64,000 nt of DNA from Astrocystis sublimbata. Taxonomy: Eukaryota; Ascomycota; Sordariomycetes; Xylariales; Xylariaceae. The notes below the pieces were generated by a model that saw only the letters and a program-made list of their open reading frames with translations, ran no database searches and was not told the origin of the DNA. The position numbers and the translations under genes are program-made. Shown here one piece after another: positions 1-10,599 of the stretch (its first letter is position 1; every line of letters starts with the position of its first letter). The stretch covers positions 248,001 through 312,000 of the forward strand of contig JAJNNY010000017.1 in NCBI GenBank assembly GCA_022453515.1, read 5' to 3'.

Positions 1-398
1 TGGCCATTGTCCATAAGTTGTCATATTGTCATATTTAAGTACCTAATAGACGCAATGAGTAGTAAAGACAAGATTTAAACAAGACCATTTCCTGATACGT
101 GCATCTCATCGTCGTATCTAAATGAAGCGTAAAAAAGCATGGCTGCGTAAGTAAAGTATTCAGTACCAAATGTCCTCGAGGACCAGGTACTCCAATCCTG
201 CCACTGAGGTACCTGATATGTGCTTGGGAGTGAAGCTCAGTGATGCACCCCCGCGCCCGAGCCCATCTCGCCCATCAGCCACGCAAACCACAAACTATCA
301 ACCACCTAACAACAACTCGATAATAGCTCAAGCACCCATGCTGCGCACTACGACCGGCAACAGCCGTCAATGTCCAGGAAGCACAATATATCATCACA
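1..398. other. Left-edge intergenic DNA
   Basis: Sequence upstream of the M14 peptidase start codon. A 101-codon open frame at 170-475 overlaps the true gene start in another frame and is compositionally unremarkable, so it is not called. The promoter of the peptidase must lie here, but no specific operator was recognised. Confidence 0.5.
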
Positions 399-2314
399 AT
401 GCTTCCAAATCTAGCCCGGTTGATAAGTCTTGCCATATTTCAAGCCTGGCTCTCTCATGCAAGCCAATATGGTGACAACCACTCTCCCGTAGAGAAGGAC
501 GAGGATCTGGTTGCGACTCATTTCCCAGATACCGATGAATTGCTTCTGTCTCCAGCTTTCCTCGATCCGAAAACCGTACCCGATGGTTTCACAGACGGTA
601 CAGACGGTCCAACTGATGATAAGGCGCTTGGTGCGTGAATCTAACTCAATTTTGGAACCCTGGCTCACCCGGTTTGCCAGACAATTTCCTGCGGTCCATT
701 TCCGACAAGAATGACTGGGTTGACTACCGCCAAGCCACGTTCACTTCCGAGGAGGGACGTTCGTTCCCGTATGTCTACTTGTCAGAGACCTTGCTAGCAC
801 CAGGCGATGAGACAGGCAAGAAACTTCGTGTCTGGATCCAAGGGGGTGTGCATGGCAATGAGCCCGCGGGAGATCAGGCTGTGTTGGCTTTGCTTGGAAA
901 GTTGGATGCCAACAAGACCTGGGCGAAGTCGCTTCTTGAGAAGATGGATATTCTTCTGTTCCCTCGCTACAACCCTGATGGCGTGTCGTATTTTCAACGC
1001 GAGCTTGCGTCGAACCTAGACCCCAATCGTGACCATACAGTAAGTCAAATCGCTGAATTACTTTGACCCTGGAGTGGCTGTTAGTAGCACACGAATCTTC
1101 CAGTCCCCTTCCTTATCCCAACAGTACACTAATCTTGGGCGCTTTAGAAGCTCGCCCGGCGACAGTCTCGAGATATCAAACAGTTGATGAGTTCATTCGC
1201 GCCTCATGTCACCGTTGATATGCACGAGTTCACCGGAACTCGCCTAATAGACGGTCGCTACAAACACGGCAGTAAGAGGTTGTGCGCTTATCGCGTTTGA
1301 AGCGTAGTTTGCTTACTATATTGATTCCACAGTGGACGCACTGATTGCGCCTGGCAAAAACCTCAACACGCACAAGGACATTCGGAATATCTCCGAGGCC
1401 CTATTTGCAAAGGGTATCGCAAAAAGACTCGAAACCGCCGGTTTCAGATGGGAGTCTTATTTCACAGCAGCTTGGAGCGACGCTCCTGGCATTACACTGG
1501 CCGAGGCCGGAAGCGATGCGAAAGCAGGGCGAAACAATTATGGTTTGATGCAATCCGTGGCCATATTGAACGAAGTTCGGGGCATTCGTCTGGCCGACCA
1601 ACACTTTCAGCGGCGTGTTTCCACAGCACTGATGATGGTATCTGCTATCCTTGACATTGCCCTTGAGCATTTTGATGAGGTTTATTCCCGAGTTAGTATT
1701 CCGGTATGATCGTATACAGGATAGCAAGGGCTCACCTCTTGTAGGTTGAAAACGGCATCAAAGAATTCATCACCAGTAACAACGATATCGTTGTCACCGA
1801 CCATCGGAACCTGACTAGCCGCTCTGTTGCGTTCATTGACGTGACTAACGGTAGTTTGGTACATCTTCCTACCAACTGGCTAAGTACGACGCCAGCTATC
1901 GCAAATCTTACAAGGAAACGTCCAGAGGCATACCTGATCCCCCGAACATGGTCTGAACTTGCCGTTCGACTTGAGCAATCTGGCGTCGTTGTTGAAACCC
2001 TTGATTATGAGTATCGAGGGACCGTAGAAGCCTTGAATATCACGTCGGCGTTTCCAGCAAAGGCTTATTACGAGGGCGCGATTCAAGTTACAGTGACCAC
2101 TGAACCACACCAAAGGCACATACATCTTCCCGTCGGAAGTTTTCGCGTCAGCACAAGACAGAAGAATGCAGCGCTAGCTTTTGTGACACTCGAGCCAGAG
2201 AATATCGATTCATACGTCCGGTTCAATATCGTACCGGTCAAGGCAGGTGATGAATACCCTATCTTTAGAGAGCTTTCCATACCAGCCAATCGAGGTCAAC
2301 CGGATGAACTTTAG
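399..2314 (+). CDS. Secreted M14-family zinc carboxypeptidase
   Basis: Predicted secreted metallocarboxypeptidase that would hydrolyse C-terminal residues of peptides outside the cell. Exons inferred: 399-630, 681-1039, 1148-1271, 1333-1703, 1745-2314, giving 551 aa. All junctions are GT-AG and phase-consistent; the first intron is 50 bp (GTGCGT donor, CTAAC branch point), and it corrects an apparent frameshift at about 635. The N-terminus [20 protein letters not shown] is a hydrophobic signal peptide. Zinc ligands fit the HxxE of VHGNEPAGD (His135, Glu138) and a later His in VDMHEF (His223). An Arg-containing NPDG...NRDH segment lies between them, and Glu296 in ITLAEAG is the probable catalytic general base. 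The region after about residue 375 is a beta-rich C-terminal extension of unknown role. The family call rests on motif order; substrate specificity cannot be read from the sequence. Confidence 0.85.
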
Positions 2315-3861
2315 TCGCGGCAATCGGCTTTGGGTTCACTTGCAGATAAGATGTGCGTCGAGTATTGTTACCAGCGTTCACGTCGAGGCGCATACCCATT
2401 CCCAAAATGGTACGGTTAGCATGAGTCCCAAGGCTGAATCTCACAAAACTACTGATGTCAATGTGAAGAGCTAAGCAAAGCTGTATTGACCTTGAGAGCA
2501 CTGCGAGAGTCATGCTCTCAATATCCGTACGCCAACATCGTGTTTCGCATGATGACTCCCGTTGTCGAACACTAATAAGACTTTTGAGACTCCTGATAGG
2601 TTCAACAACGACGGAGGTGTCCTATCGCTGGTACAATCGAACCAAGTTAGATCGATCTCCTTGGGCGCAAATGTCTTTGTTGACAGGTATTGCGAGGCCG
2701 AGCGCAGCGCCGATACCGGCAACAGGAGGAAGCATCAATCCTACTTCTAGACCATTTCTTTTCTCTTCCAACTCAACATGACATTGCCATTGACTTTCAC
2801 GGAAAGTTGACTCCACTCTTCGGCGTAAATGAGAGTCATGCACGCTCAGCTTTGAACGCGCGTTTCGAGCTCTCATGTGAACAAGACCAGATCAGCAAGG
2901 TCGAATACACAGTCCATAAGTCCACATACATAGCAGATGAAGCTGGCATCACATGAATAACTCATAAAGCCGAAGAGCGAAGATGCACACCGTGTTGCCT
3001 TACTATCGACGGAGTTTGGTTCTGATCAAAGCATAATATGCTCTTTATAGGGAGCAGTAACGGCAATCTGACAGGACACGGCAAAGGCACAGAGGTGGAA
3101 TTTGCCAAATGCAAGATCGAGTGTGACATTCTGGTGGGGGGGACAACGATATCTATTGGTCATGGGGCACTTCACGGCCGGGCGGTGAAGATTCCCCCAT
3201 GCACATACCTCCGAGGCGAAGTGCCGAGATGCGTCGAGGTGACCGGGGGTCCGCTCCGAGTCCATGTCGTCAAGCTCTTTGCCCACAAAATAGTCCCAAA
3301 GACAGATCGGCAGAGTACCTGCCCCTCGCCTGCCGTCCATTCAACGTAGACAATTGCCAAACACCACTCCACTACGTATCTTCGAATGGGTACCACGATG
3401 GGCGTTATCGCGTTATTCCCGCACTCACTAGACCTATCTTGTCAAGCTCTCTTTTCACGATGGCCGACTTTCCACGGGTTTGCACTGGAAAACCTATGCT
3501 TATAAATCTGTTCTTGTTTTGTAACTTTTCAGATCTTACATGTCATGAATCTGATTTCCAATCTACGAGTCTTGAGATCGTGAACTGCAAGTCCTACAAA
3601 TGTAAACTTGGGATAGCATCGTACGACCATTGTTAAAAGACCATTTATACCTCCCCATCCGTCTTGGCAGGACAGGTCGAAGTTGGCGATTAAGACGTTG
3701 TTCATTGACTGTCATTTACTCAATCGACAATTTCACTACGGGAGCTAGGACATACACAATAGCTATATCATATCGCATGAATGTTCCTCTTCCGGCATCG
3801 CTTGCACATCGTTGTTTGTTGATAATCGCTGTTGTACTGTGACCACGCATCACAGTTAAGG
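2315..3861. other. Intergenic region with unrecognised open frames
   Basis: About 1.5 kb between the peptidase and the MFS transporter. It holds several overlapping frames of 60-145 codons, for example + 2690-2956, + 3038-3349, + 3199-3636 and - 3026-3340. None matches a family I recognise, no clean intron chain joins them, and both strands are open at 3.03-3.34 kb. It could be a decayed gene or an unfamiliar lineage-specific one. I do not call a CDS. Confidence 0.4.
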
Positions 3862-5761
3862 ATGTCCGACGACTCACCCAGAATAAAAGAGCTATTCCCA
3901 AACGATGCTCGATCATCTGAGCACCCGAGACGATCTAGCGACGGGGAAACATCGACAGCCGAAAAGAAGTCGGTAGACGAGCCGATAACACCTACCTCTC
4001 CTCCTCCTTCGTCCCACGGAGAGAAAGTTGGACGAGGTGAGGATGGCGGCCCTGTCTATCCAGTGAGGTCCGCGACATCATCCAATCGCCCGAGAAAAGC
4101 AACTCCCATCCCGAAAGAGAACCGAAGAGGGTTATTTTCTTGGCTATCGCTTGTCCCAGAGGTCGATCAACCGACGCATTATGATAATGGCGTAAAATGG
4201 ATGCTGACGATTTTCGTCGCTGCTGCAGCGTGCGCAGCGCCGATGGGGTCCGCGATCTTCTTCCGTGAGTCTTTCCACCTCCAATGCCTCGTCGCCATCC
4301 TCGAGCAAACAAGACATTCTTGCCTGACACAAGTCCAGCGTCACTCGGAGAGATCGCCGCAGATTTACATGTCTCGAAAACAGTGGTGAATTTGTCAGTC
4401 GCGGTGTACATGCTATCCATGTCCATCTTCCCGCTATGGTGGTCGTCGTTTTCGGAGACACTGGGTCGGAGGACGATTTATCTGGTCTCGTTCGTGCTGA
4501 ACGCCGTGTTCACGGTAGCGAGTGGGTTGAGCCAGAACATCGCGCAGCTCATCATCTTCCGGATCCTAGCGGGCGGTGCCGCGGCATCTGTGCAGGCAGT
4601 CGGGGCTGGCACGATAGCCGATATTTGGGAGTCGCGCGAGCGCGGGCGCGCCATGGGCATTTTTTACCTTGGTCCCCTTACCGGGCCCCTTTTGGCACCT
4701 ATTATCGGCGGAGCACTTACGTAAGTTACTGCTCAAGTCATTTGTGTCTGTCTCCCTTTTAGCAAGATTTAGAGACACTCCGAAGACACCAACCAGCGAC
4801 CACCTTGCTCCCGTCGGCAGTTACTGATTCTCGTTGTTGAAGCGGCGCTTTCGGCTGGCGAAGCACCATGTACTTCCTGGCGGTATACGGCGCGATCATC
4901 GTCGTGCTCGTTTTATTCGGTGTCCCCGAGACGCTCCCACGCAAGCACCAAGAGCAAGTCACAGAATCGATTGCCCAAGACACGCTCTCCCGCGTGTCCT
5001 CCCGCCGATCAGTCGTGCAAGCCCGGACGAAGCTGGCTGGCGTGTGGTTCAAGCGCGCATTCCTCGATCCCTTGTCGATCCTCAAGTTCCTTCGGTTCCC
5101 CGCAGTGGCGCTGATCGTGTCGTACGCCGCCATCACTTTCGGGTCCCTCTACGTGCTCAACATCTGCGTCGAGTCGGCATTCTCGTCGCCGCCGTACAGC
5201 TTCCAGCCGCTGATCGTGGGCGCTCTGTACCTCCCGGGCTCAGTAGGCTACTTCATCGCCTCGATCCTCGGCGGGCCTTGGCTAGACCGCATCATGGCGC
5301 GAGAAGCGCGGAAGGCCGGACGATACGACGAACACGGCCGCCTGATATTCTACCCGGAAGACCGCGTCCGCGAAAACGCATGGCTCTCCTCGGCACTGTA
5401 CCCGGGCGCGCTGCTGTGGTTTGGCTGGAGTGTGCAGACGCACCAACACTGGGTCGTGGCCAGCGTGGCCAACTTCTTCTTCGGTGTCGGTAGCATGCTC
5501 GTGTTCAGTATGTCCACTACGATGCTGACAGAGTTCATGCCGAAGCGCGCGAGTTCCGGCGTTGCGCTCAATAATTTCGTGCGCAACATCCTCAGCGCGA
5601 CAGGTGCTGTTGTCGGGCAGCCGCTGATCAGCGCCATTGGTTTCGGATGGTTGGCGACGGCGGTGGCGCTTATTGCTTGGATCAGCGCCTTTACCTCCCT
5701 GATTCTCCTCAGGCGCAACAGTCAGAAGTGGCGAGCGTCGATGAATGCGCAGATGAACTAA
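3862..5761 (+). CDS. MFS transporter, DHA1 family (Qdr/Dtr1/Tpo-like drug or polyamine exporter)
   Basis: Predicted 12-TM proton antiporter of the major facilitator superfamily in the plasma membrane. Exons inferred: 3862-4264, 4339-4720, 4843-5761, giving 567 aa. Junction phases agree and restore continuity (GGALTGAFGWRSTMYF across intron 2). A hydrophilic, Ser/Pro-rich cytosolic N-tail of about 110 residues precedes TM1. The loop 2-3 signature LGRRTIYLVSF, the TM4 block RILAGGAAASVQAVGAGTIA followed by ESRERGRAMG, and the TM5 antiporter-type motif GPLTGPLLAPIIGG are typical of the fungal DHA1 drug:H+ group that includes Qdr and Dtr1 proteins. The ATG at 3862 is the first in frame before the N-tail. 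It converges on the next gene, with only 184 bp between stop codons. The substrate is not predictable; polyamines, azoles, weak acids or dityrosine-like metabolites are possible from relatives. Confidence 0.88.
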
Positions 5762-5945
5762 TGGGATACGACAATATAGAAATTACATAGCAGTGTTTTA
5801 ATACTTCTCATGAAATCAATCAATTCAATATCACATCTAACAGTAACCAGCAAATCACGTAGCTCGAATCCTATCACTCTGTGTTGCTTGAATGCTAGTT
5901 AAGAAGTCCGTGTTCTTGGCCTGTTCGACCACATACCCCTTCCCC

Positions 5946-7214
5946 TTATCTGGGCGCAAAAAGGGCTCCTAAAGCCTCAAGATTAACATTCCCACCACTC
6001 AACACGATACCCACGTCCCAGCCCTCCTCGCCGCCCTCCTTCGCAACCATGCTCCTGAAATCCTCATTATACAGCGCCACAGCAAGCGGCACCGCAGCGC
6101 TCGGCTCGACAACCATCTTGAAGCGCTCGTAGATGAGTCTCAGCGCCGCGATGATCTCGTCCTCGCTGACGCTGTAAAAGCCCCCCACCAGCCGGCGCTC
6201 GTAGATGATGCCCCAGGGAACCAACCCTAGAGGTGTCCGAAGACCGTCGGCAACCGTGAGCGTCGAAACGGCTTCGACCCGCTGCCCGGCCTCGTACCCC
6301 CTCTTCGCATCGTCGGCGCCCTCAAACCAGGGTTCGCACCCGAAGACGCGGATCCCGGTGCCTTCGCAGGAAAGGGCCACGCCCGAGAGCATTCCGCCGC
6401 CGCCGCAGGGAGCCAGAATAGCGTCGAGGCCGGGTTTTGCTTTCTTATTTTCCGGAAGCCTGGGCGTTGTTATCGGGGCTCTGAAGCCGCATTCCGCCGG
6501 CACATCCCCCCCTCCCAGCGGTGCAGCAGGCCCGGCGCCAGAGCTCGCGGCAGCGGCAGCGGCAGCACCTATGATACTCCGGGCGTCCTCCTGGAGTTCG
6601 AGGCCCAGCGTTCCCTGGCCGAGGACGATGTCAGGGTGGTCGTAAGGCGGGACAAGGCGCGCGCCCGTCTCCTGGACGACCTTCTCGACGACGGCCTCGC
6701 GCTCGACGCTCGTGCTGCCGCTGAAGACGACATTGGCGCCGTAGCCCTTGGTGGCGGCAATCTTGGGCTTCGCCGAGATGGTCGGCATGACGATGTGTGC
6801 GGGTATGCCGTTGGTGCGCGCCGCGAGGGCGAGAGCTTGGGCGTGGTTGCCACTGCTGTGGGTGACGACGCCCTTCTCCCTGCCGCCGCCCTCCTCCCAC
6901 CTAGGCTCCCGCTTCAAGCGCTCCAGCGCATGGAAAGCGCCGCGGATCTTGAAGGCGCCGATGCGCTGCATGTTCTCGCACTTGAAGTACAGCCGTATCC
7001 TCGGGTTCGCTTTCTTCCCTGCCCCTTCTACTGCCGTTCCATTATCGGCCCCAGCCCCGGCTGCATCACCCCGTTCATCCAGCGGCGTGGATGCAATCTT
7101 GTCGAGCGTAGCATTCGTGAGTGTGGGCGTATGGTGCACGAACCCCTGAATTAGCTCTCGAGCTTCGACGACTGAAGCTCTCGTCAGCGGGGGCGAGGTT
7201 GAGGGATCGGCCAT
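5946..7214 (-). CDS. PLP-dependent serine racemase / serine-threonine dehydratase-like (fold type II; Sry1-like)
   Basis: Intronless 422-aa fold-type II PLP enzyme. Relatives racemise or deaminate serine, or act on threo-3-hydroxyaspartate (yeast Sry1). The Schiff-base lysine is Lys89 in RIGAFKIRGA. A substrate loop SSGNHAQ lies at about 120-126, the phosphate-binding tetraglycine loop CGGGGMLSG at about 270-278, and a C-terminal SGGNVNLE contacts the cofactor in this family. There is no C-terminal ACT/regulatory domain, which argues against biosynthetic Ilv1-type threonine deaminase. Two low-complexity inserts stand out: about residues 48-70, and about 211-260 (Ala-rich then Gly/Pro-rich) just before the conserved DAILAPCGGGG block. 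ILV5 lies 680 bp upstream on the same strand. The exact reaction cannot be fixed from sequence alone. Confidence 0.85.
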   Translation of the reverse strand: MADPSTSPPLTRASVVEARELIQGFVHHTPTLTNATLDKIASTPLDERGDAAGAGADNGTAVEGAGKKANPRIRLYFKCENMQRIGAFKIRGAFHALERLKREPRWEEGGGREKGVVTHSSGNHAQALALAARTNGIPAHIVMPTISAKPKIAATKGYGANVVFSGSTSVEREAVVEKVVQETGARLVPPYDHPDIVLGQGTLGLELQEDARSIIGAAAAAAASSGAGPAAPLGGGDVPAECGFRAPITTPRLPENKKAKPGLDAILAPCGGGGMLSGVALSCEGTGIRVFGCEPWFEGADDAKRGYEAGQRVEAVSTLTVADGLRTPLGLVPWGIIYERRLVGGFYSVSEDEIIAALRLIYERFKMVVEPSAAVPLAVALYNEDFRSMVAKEGGEEGWDVGIVLSGGNVNLEALGALFAPR

Positions 7215-7893
7215 GTTTCCCCCCTTCCAACTCTCTACTTGCTTCCGAGAATGCGATTTCCCTTTTGGCTCAATAGCTCTGTATCAAGGGTGAGTCGTTG
7301 AACTCTCTAGGCAACCAGCATTCCCCGCAAGAGTTGGCGGGGTTCTCCCACAATCTCTACTTACCTAGGTAAAGTAGGTAGTAAGATAGATGCGCCGTAA
7401 GAATTGCTCAACCCAACATCAAAATTGAGAAGTGGTCGAAGGAATGGGTCGCTGAGGAGACTGATAGGCCAATAGCTGTCTATATACCTTGCATTCTATA
7501 GATAATGGCCGCCTCTCTATTCGCTCCACTTGTTACCCACTGCCAAAGGGGTGGAGGGACCTCCTGAACACGCTTCGTTCCGATAACGGAGAGTGTGCTT
7601 GGGTGCCTTTTCCTGCATGCATGAATTTCGTTAGCTCGTCGATACCTGCCTGCTGCGTATATTGCTGCCATCCGGGTGTGAGCGATAAGAATAATAGAAA
7701 TAATATTTGCTAGCTTGACATAACTTTGGACTTAATCCCTTCGGTCCTCTCAAGCTATCATGATATCTGGGGGAATCCTGAATACAAGTACAAACGTTAA
7801 GTCATCTTTTAGACACCTATCCAAGCATACACCACCAATGTTGTGTTCCCAACCCAAAAGCAAATCCCAACGCCACTCGCTTCTTTACTGCGC
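7215..7893. other. Intergenic region between the PLP enzyme and ILV5
   Basis: About 680 bp containing the promoter of the PLP enzyme and the 3' flank of ILV5. A short CCTAGG/TAGGTA tract lies near 7364-7385. Short frames (for example 7480-7713 on both strands) show no protein signature. Confidence 0.5.
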
Positions 7894-9387
7894 TTACTTC
7901 TGGTTCTCGGGTCGGAGAGATCTGCGAGGAAATATTAGTAAGTAACGGGGCAGAGTCGAACATGGGTGAGGGTTTCGTGCTTACCTCACAGCACGACCGG
8001 CCTTCCAGATCTCCAAGTTCCGGATCTCCTCCATCTCGGCCTCGAACTTCTTTCGGTAGTCCTTCTGGCCGTTGTAGTCGAGAGATCGCTGGGTCTCGGA
8101 GCCGTCAATCACCGAGTCGTAAAGCGAGTTGAAGACGGGCTTAAGAGCGTCCTTGAACTTGGGGGTCCAGTCGATGGCGCCACGGCGGGCAGTGGTGGAG
8201 CAAGCCTCGTACATCCAGTCCATACCGTTGGCGCCGATGAGGGGGTACAGACTCTGGGTAGCCTCCTCGACGGTCTCGTTGAAAGCTTCGCTGGGGCTGT
8301 GGCCACGCTCACGGAGAACCTCGTACTGAGCCAGGAACATGCCGTGGATACCGCCCATCAGGCAACCACGCTCGCCGTAAAGGTCCGAGTACACCTCCTT
8401 CTCGAAGGTGGTCTTGTAGAGATAGCCACTGCCGACGGCAACACCGAGGGCTTGGGCCTTCTCCTCAGCCTTGCCGGTGACGTCCTGGTAGACGGCGAAA
8501 GAGGAGTTGATACCGCGACCTTCGCGGAAGAGCGAACGGACAGTTCGGCCCGAGCCCTTGGGAGCGACGAGGATGACATCAATGTCCTTGGGGACATCGA
8601 CCTTGGTCACATTCTTGAAAACAGGGGAGAAACCGTGGGAGAAGTACAGGGTCTGTTTGATTGGTCAGTTCATGTTCCGCTTGTGCGATGTTATGCGTGG
8701 TGCGTGGTGGTGAAACATGCCTTTCCCTTGGTCAGCTGGGGCTTGATAGCGGGCCAGGTCTCGCTCTGGGCAGCGTCACTGAGGAGGTTCATGACGATGG
8801 TGCCCTTGGTAATGGCCTCGTCAACCTCGAAGAGGTTCTTGCCGGGGACCCAGCCATCTTGTACGGCATCCTTCCAGGACTGGCCGTTCTTTCGGACACC
8901 GACAATGACGTTCAATCCGTTGTCACGGAGATTCAGACCCTGGCCGTGACCTTGGGAGCCGTAGCCGATGAGGGCGAGAGTGTCGTTCTTGAAGTATTCC
9001 TGCGTAGACGGTTAGGCCAAATGACACTCTGCTTACCAGCATTGGTAACGGGATGTTGAGCCAAGAACTTACCAGAAGCTTCTCCTTGGGCCAGTCGGCA
9101 CGTTCTGCAGGTCCCGGTGTCAGACACACAGCAAGAAAACAACGTCATCCGGAAGCCAGTGACGCGAAAGACTTACCGAAAACTTCCTCGGACACGCCAG
9201 CAAAGTCGATGGTCTTGACACCACGGACCTGCTGCTGGGCAACACCAGCGACGGCAGGACGAGCCTGGACAGCAGTGGCCCGGACCAGGGTGGAGGCGGC
9301 GACGAAAGAGCGCCTCTGGGTCGCAGGCGAGACCAATTGGCGGGCCAATTGGCTCCGGACAGCCTTGGACATTCCTCTGGCAGCCAT
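7894..9387 (-). CDS. ILV5: Ketol-acid reductoisomerase, mitochondrial (acetohydroxyacid isomeroreductase)
   Basis: Second common step of valine/leucine/isoleucine synthesis: NADPH-dependent conversion of acetohydroxy acids to dihydroxy acids in mitochondria. Exons inferred (- strand): 9387-9177, 9104-9073, 8999-8721, 8652-7985, 7921-7894, giving 405 aa, close to the yeast length. The first about 50 residues are Arg/Ser/Ala-rich (MAARGMSKAVRSQLARQLVS), a mitochondrial presequence. The NADPH loop GYGSQGHGQGLN, the block GSGRTVRSLFREGRGINSS, the metal-site region SDLYGERGCLMGG, and EAFNETVEEATQSLYPL are all present. Exon 2 is only 32 nt (ERADWPKEKLL). The last coding exon is 28 nt and supplies the conserved tail SLRPENQK, which is missed if one reads on to the stop at 7981. 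Intron 3 (8720-8653) appears to use a GC donor (AAG|GCATGT), giving the conserved TKGK|TLYFSHGF join. Confidence 0.96.
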
Positions 9388-10599
9388 GGTGAGGTGGAAA
9401 GCGAGACGAGGAGACGAGGACAGCGCTGCGATTGGAAACTATTGCCCAGCAATACTAGTATTATACGTGCTGCTCAACAGAGAATGGGTGAGAAGAACGG
9501 GGCAAGAGTGAGACTTCGAAAAGAGGCGGGAGAGGCTGCAAGGAGTGACGGCAGATCTTTTTTCTGTTGGTGTGTGTCCCCACGTGTGTGCGAGGCAGCT
9601 CGGCAGGATGGATTTCGACAAGCGGACGAGAGCTAGCCCAGCACACCAGGGCTACCCAGACCGATCTCGGCGGCGGTGAGTCGAAAATTGCAACGCCATT
9701 GGTGGGGTGCACCCGCAGCCACCCGACTGCATGCCCGCCGTGCCCGCCCGCCAGCCAGCTATATCCGCCGCCTGGACAGACCTGGGAGCCCTGGAACCTC
9801 GAGGCTTGCGGCCAGTTTGGGTCGGTCCAGGCTCGCCAGGTCCCTGCTCGCCTGCCCCCCCGCCTACATCGGTTTCTGGTTTCTGGCCCTCTGGGTAGGT
9901 ACTTACTTAGGTACCAGGTAGGTAGAGCCGGACGCCTGAGTCGGGCGGGCATCGCCATGCTTAGGTACTCTACCTAGGTAGGTACCAAGATGCCAAGTAC
10001 CGCGGACATCTTCATTCATTGGACCCTGGCCGCTGCTCCGATCCCGTTCCAACAGGTCTCTGACCAGCAAGCGCAAGTCACAAGAGATCTACTGCATATA
10101 TAACCACTCCTATCGGGCCTACTTGACCCCAACCTGGCGTATGTAGGTAGGTGATGAAATGGGTGGGAGATGGCCTCGGCGCATGTCATGCTGGTCTACA
10201 CCTGAAATAACATTGTCTTCGACAACGCTCATCTAAGTAGGTACCTCTAGGTAGGCATGGTAGGTGGCATAACACACGCGACTAAATGTTTTGTATATGT
10301 GCTTTGTGTCCTGACTCCTCCCGTGCGAGGACCATCGTCCGCAACTCCACACATCCGTCTGTGTTCATCCGTTTCTCCCAGTCCCATCTCTGGCATAGTT
10401 GCCTTCCCGCCAAACGTATCGAAAAGTGCGCTTCGAGTCTAACATGTCGTTGATGAAGATCGGACCAAGCTCATGACTCCAAATGATTGACGTGCTTCCC
10501 TGCAAACAAACGCCGATGCTGTGATGAACAAACCAAAAAAGAACAAACCACCGTCACTCTGTCCCCTGCCCTGTGCCACGTGAACCGTCCCTTAACGCC
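9388..10599. repeat. Intergenic region with TAGGTA/TACCTA low-complexity tracts
   Basis: About 1.2 kb between ILV5 and UBC12. The 9.4-9.95 kb part is C/G-rich, promoter-like DNA upstream of ILV5. At 9893-9990 and 10140-10260 there are clusters of TAGGTA, TACCTAGGTA and GGTAGGTAC words. Many open frames at 9.46-9.98 kb occur on both strands and are Pro/Arg-rich, as expected from GC-rich noncoding DNA, so none is called. Confidence 0.6.

Noticed and set aside
635..1066. Separate gene starting with GTG at 635
   Set aside because: It is exon 2 of the M14 peptidase; a phase-1 50-bp intron (631-680) joins it to the signal-peptide exon.
4834..5493. 219-codon Arg/Pro-rich frame on +
   Set aside because: Overlaps the conserved MFS exon 4843-5761 in another frame and has no domain.
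7966..8949. 327-codon frame on + across ILV5
   Set aside because: Antisense shadow of highly conserved ILV5 exons with strong codon bias.
9461..9977. Long frames on both strands upstream of ILV5
   Set aside because: GC-rich promoter DNA without stops; Pro/Arg-rich text and no conserved motif.
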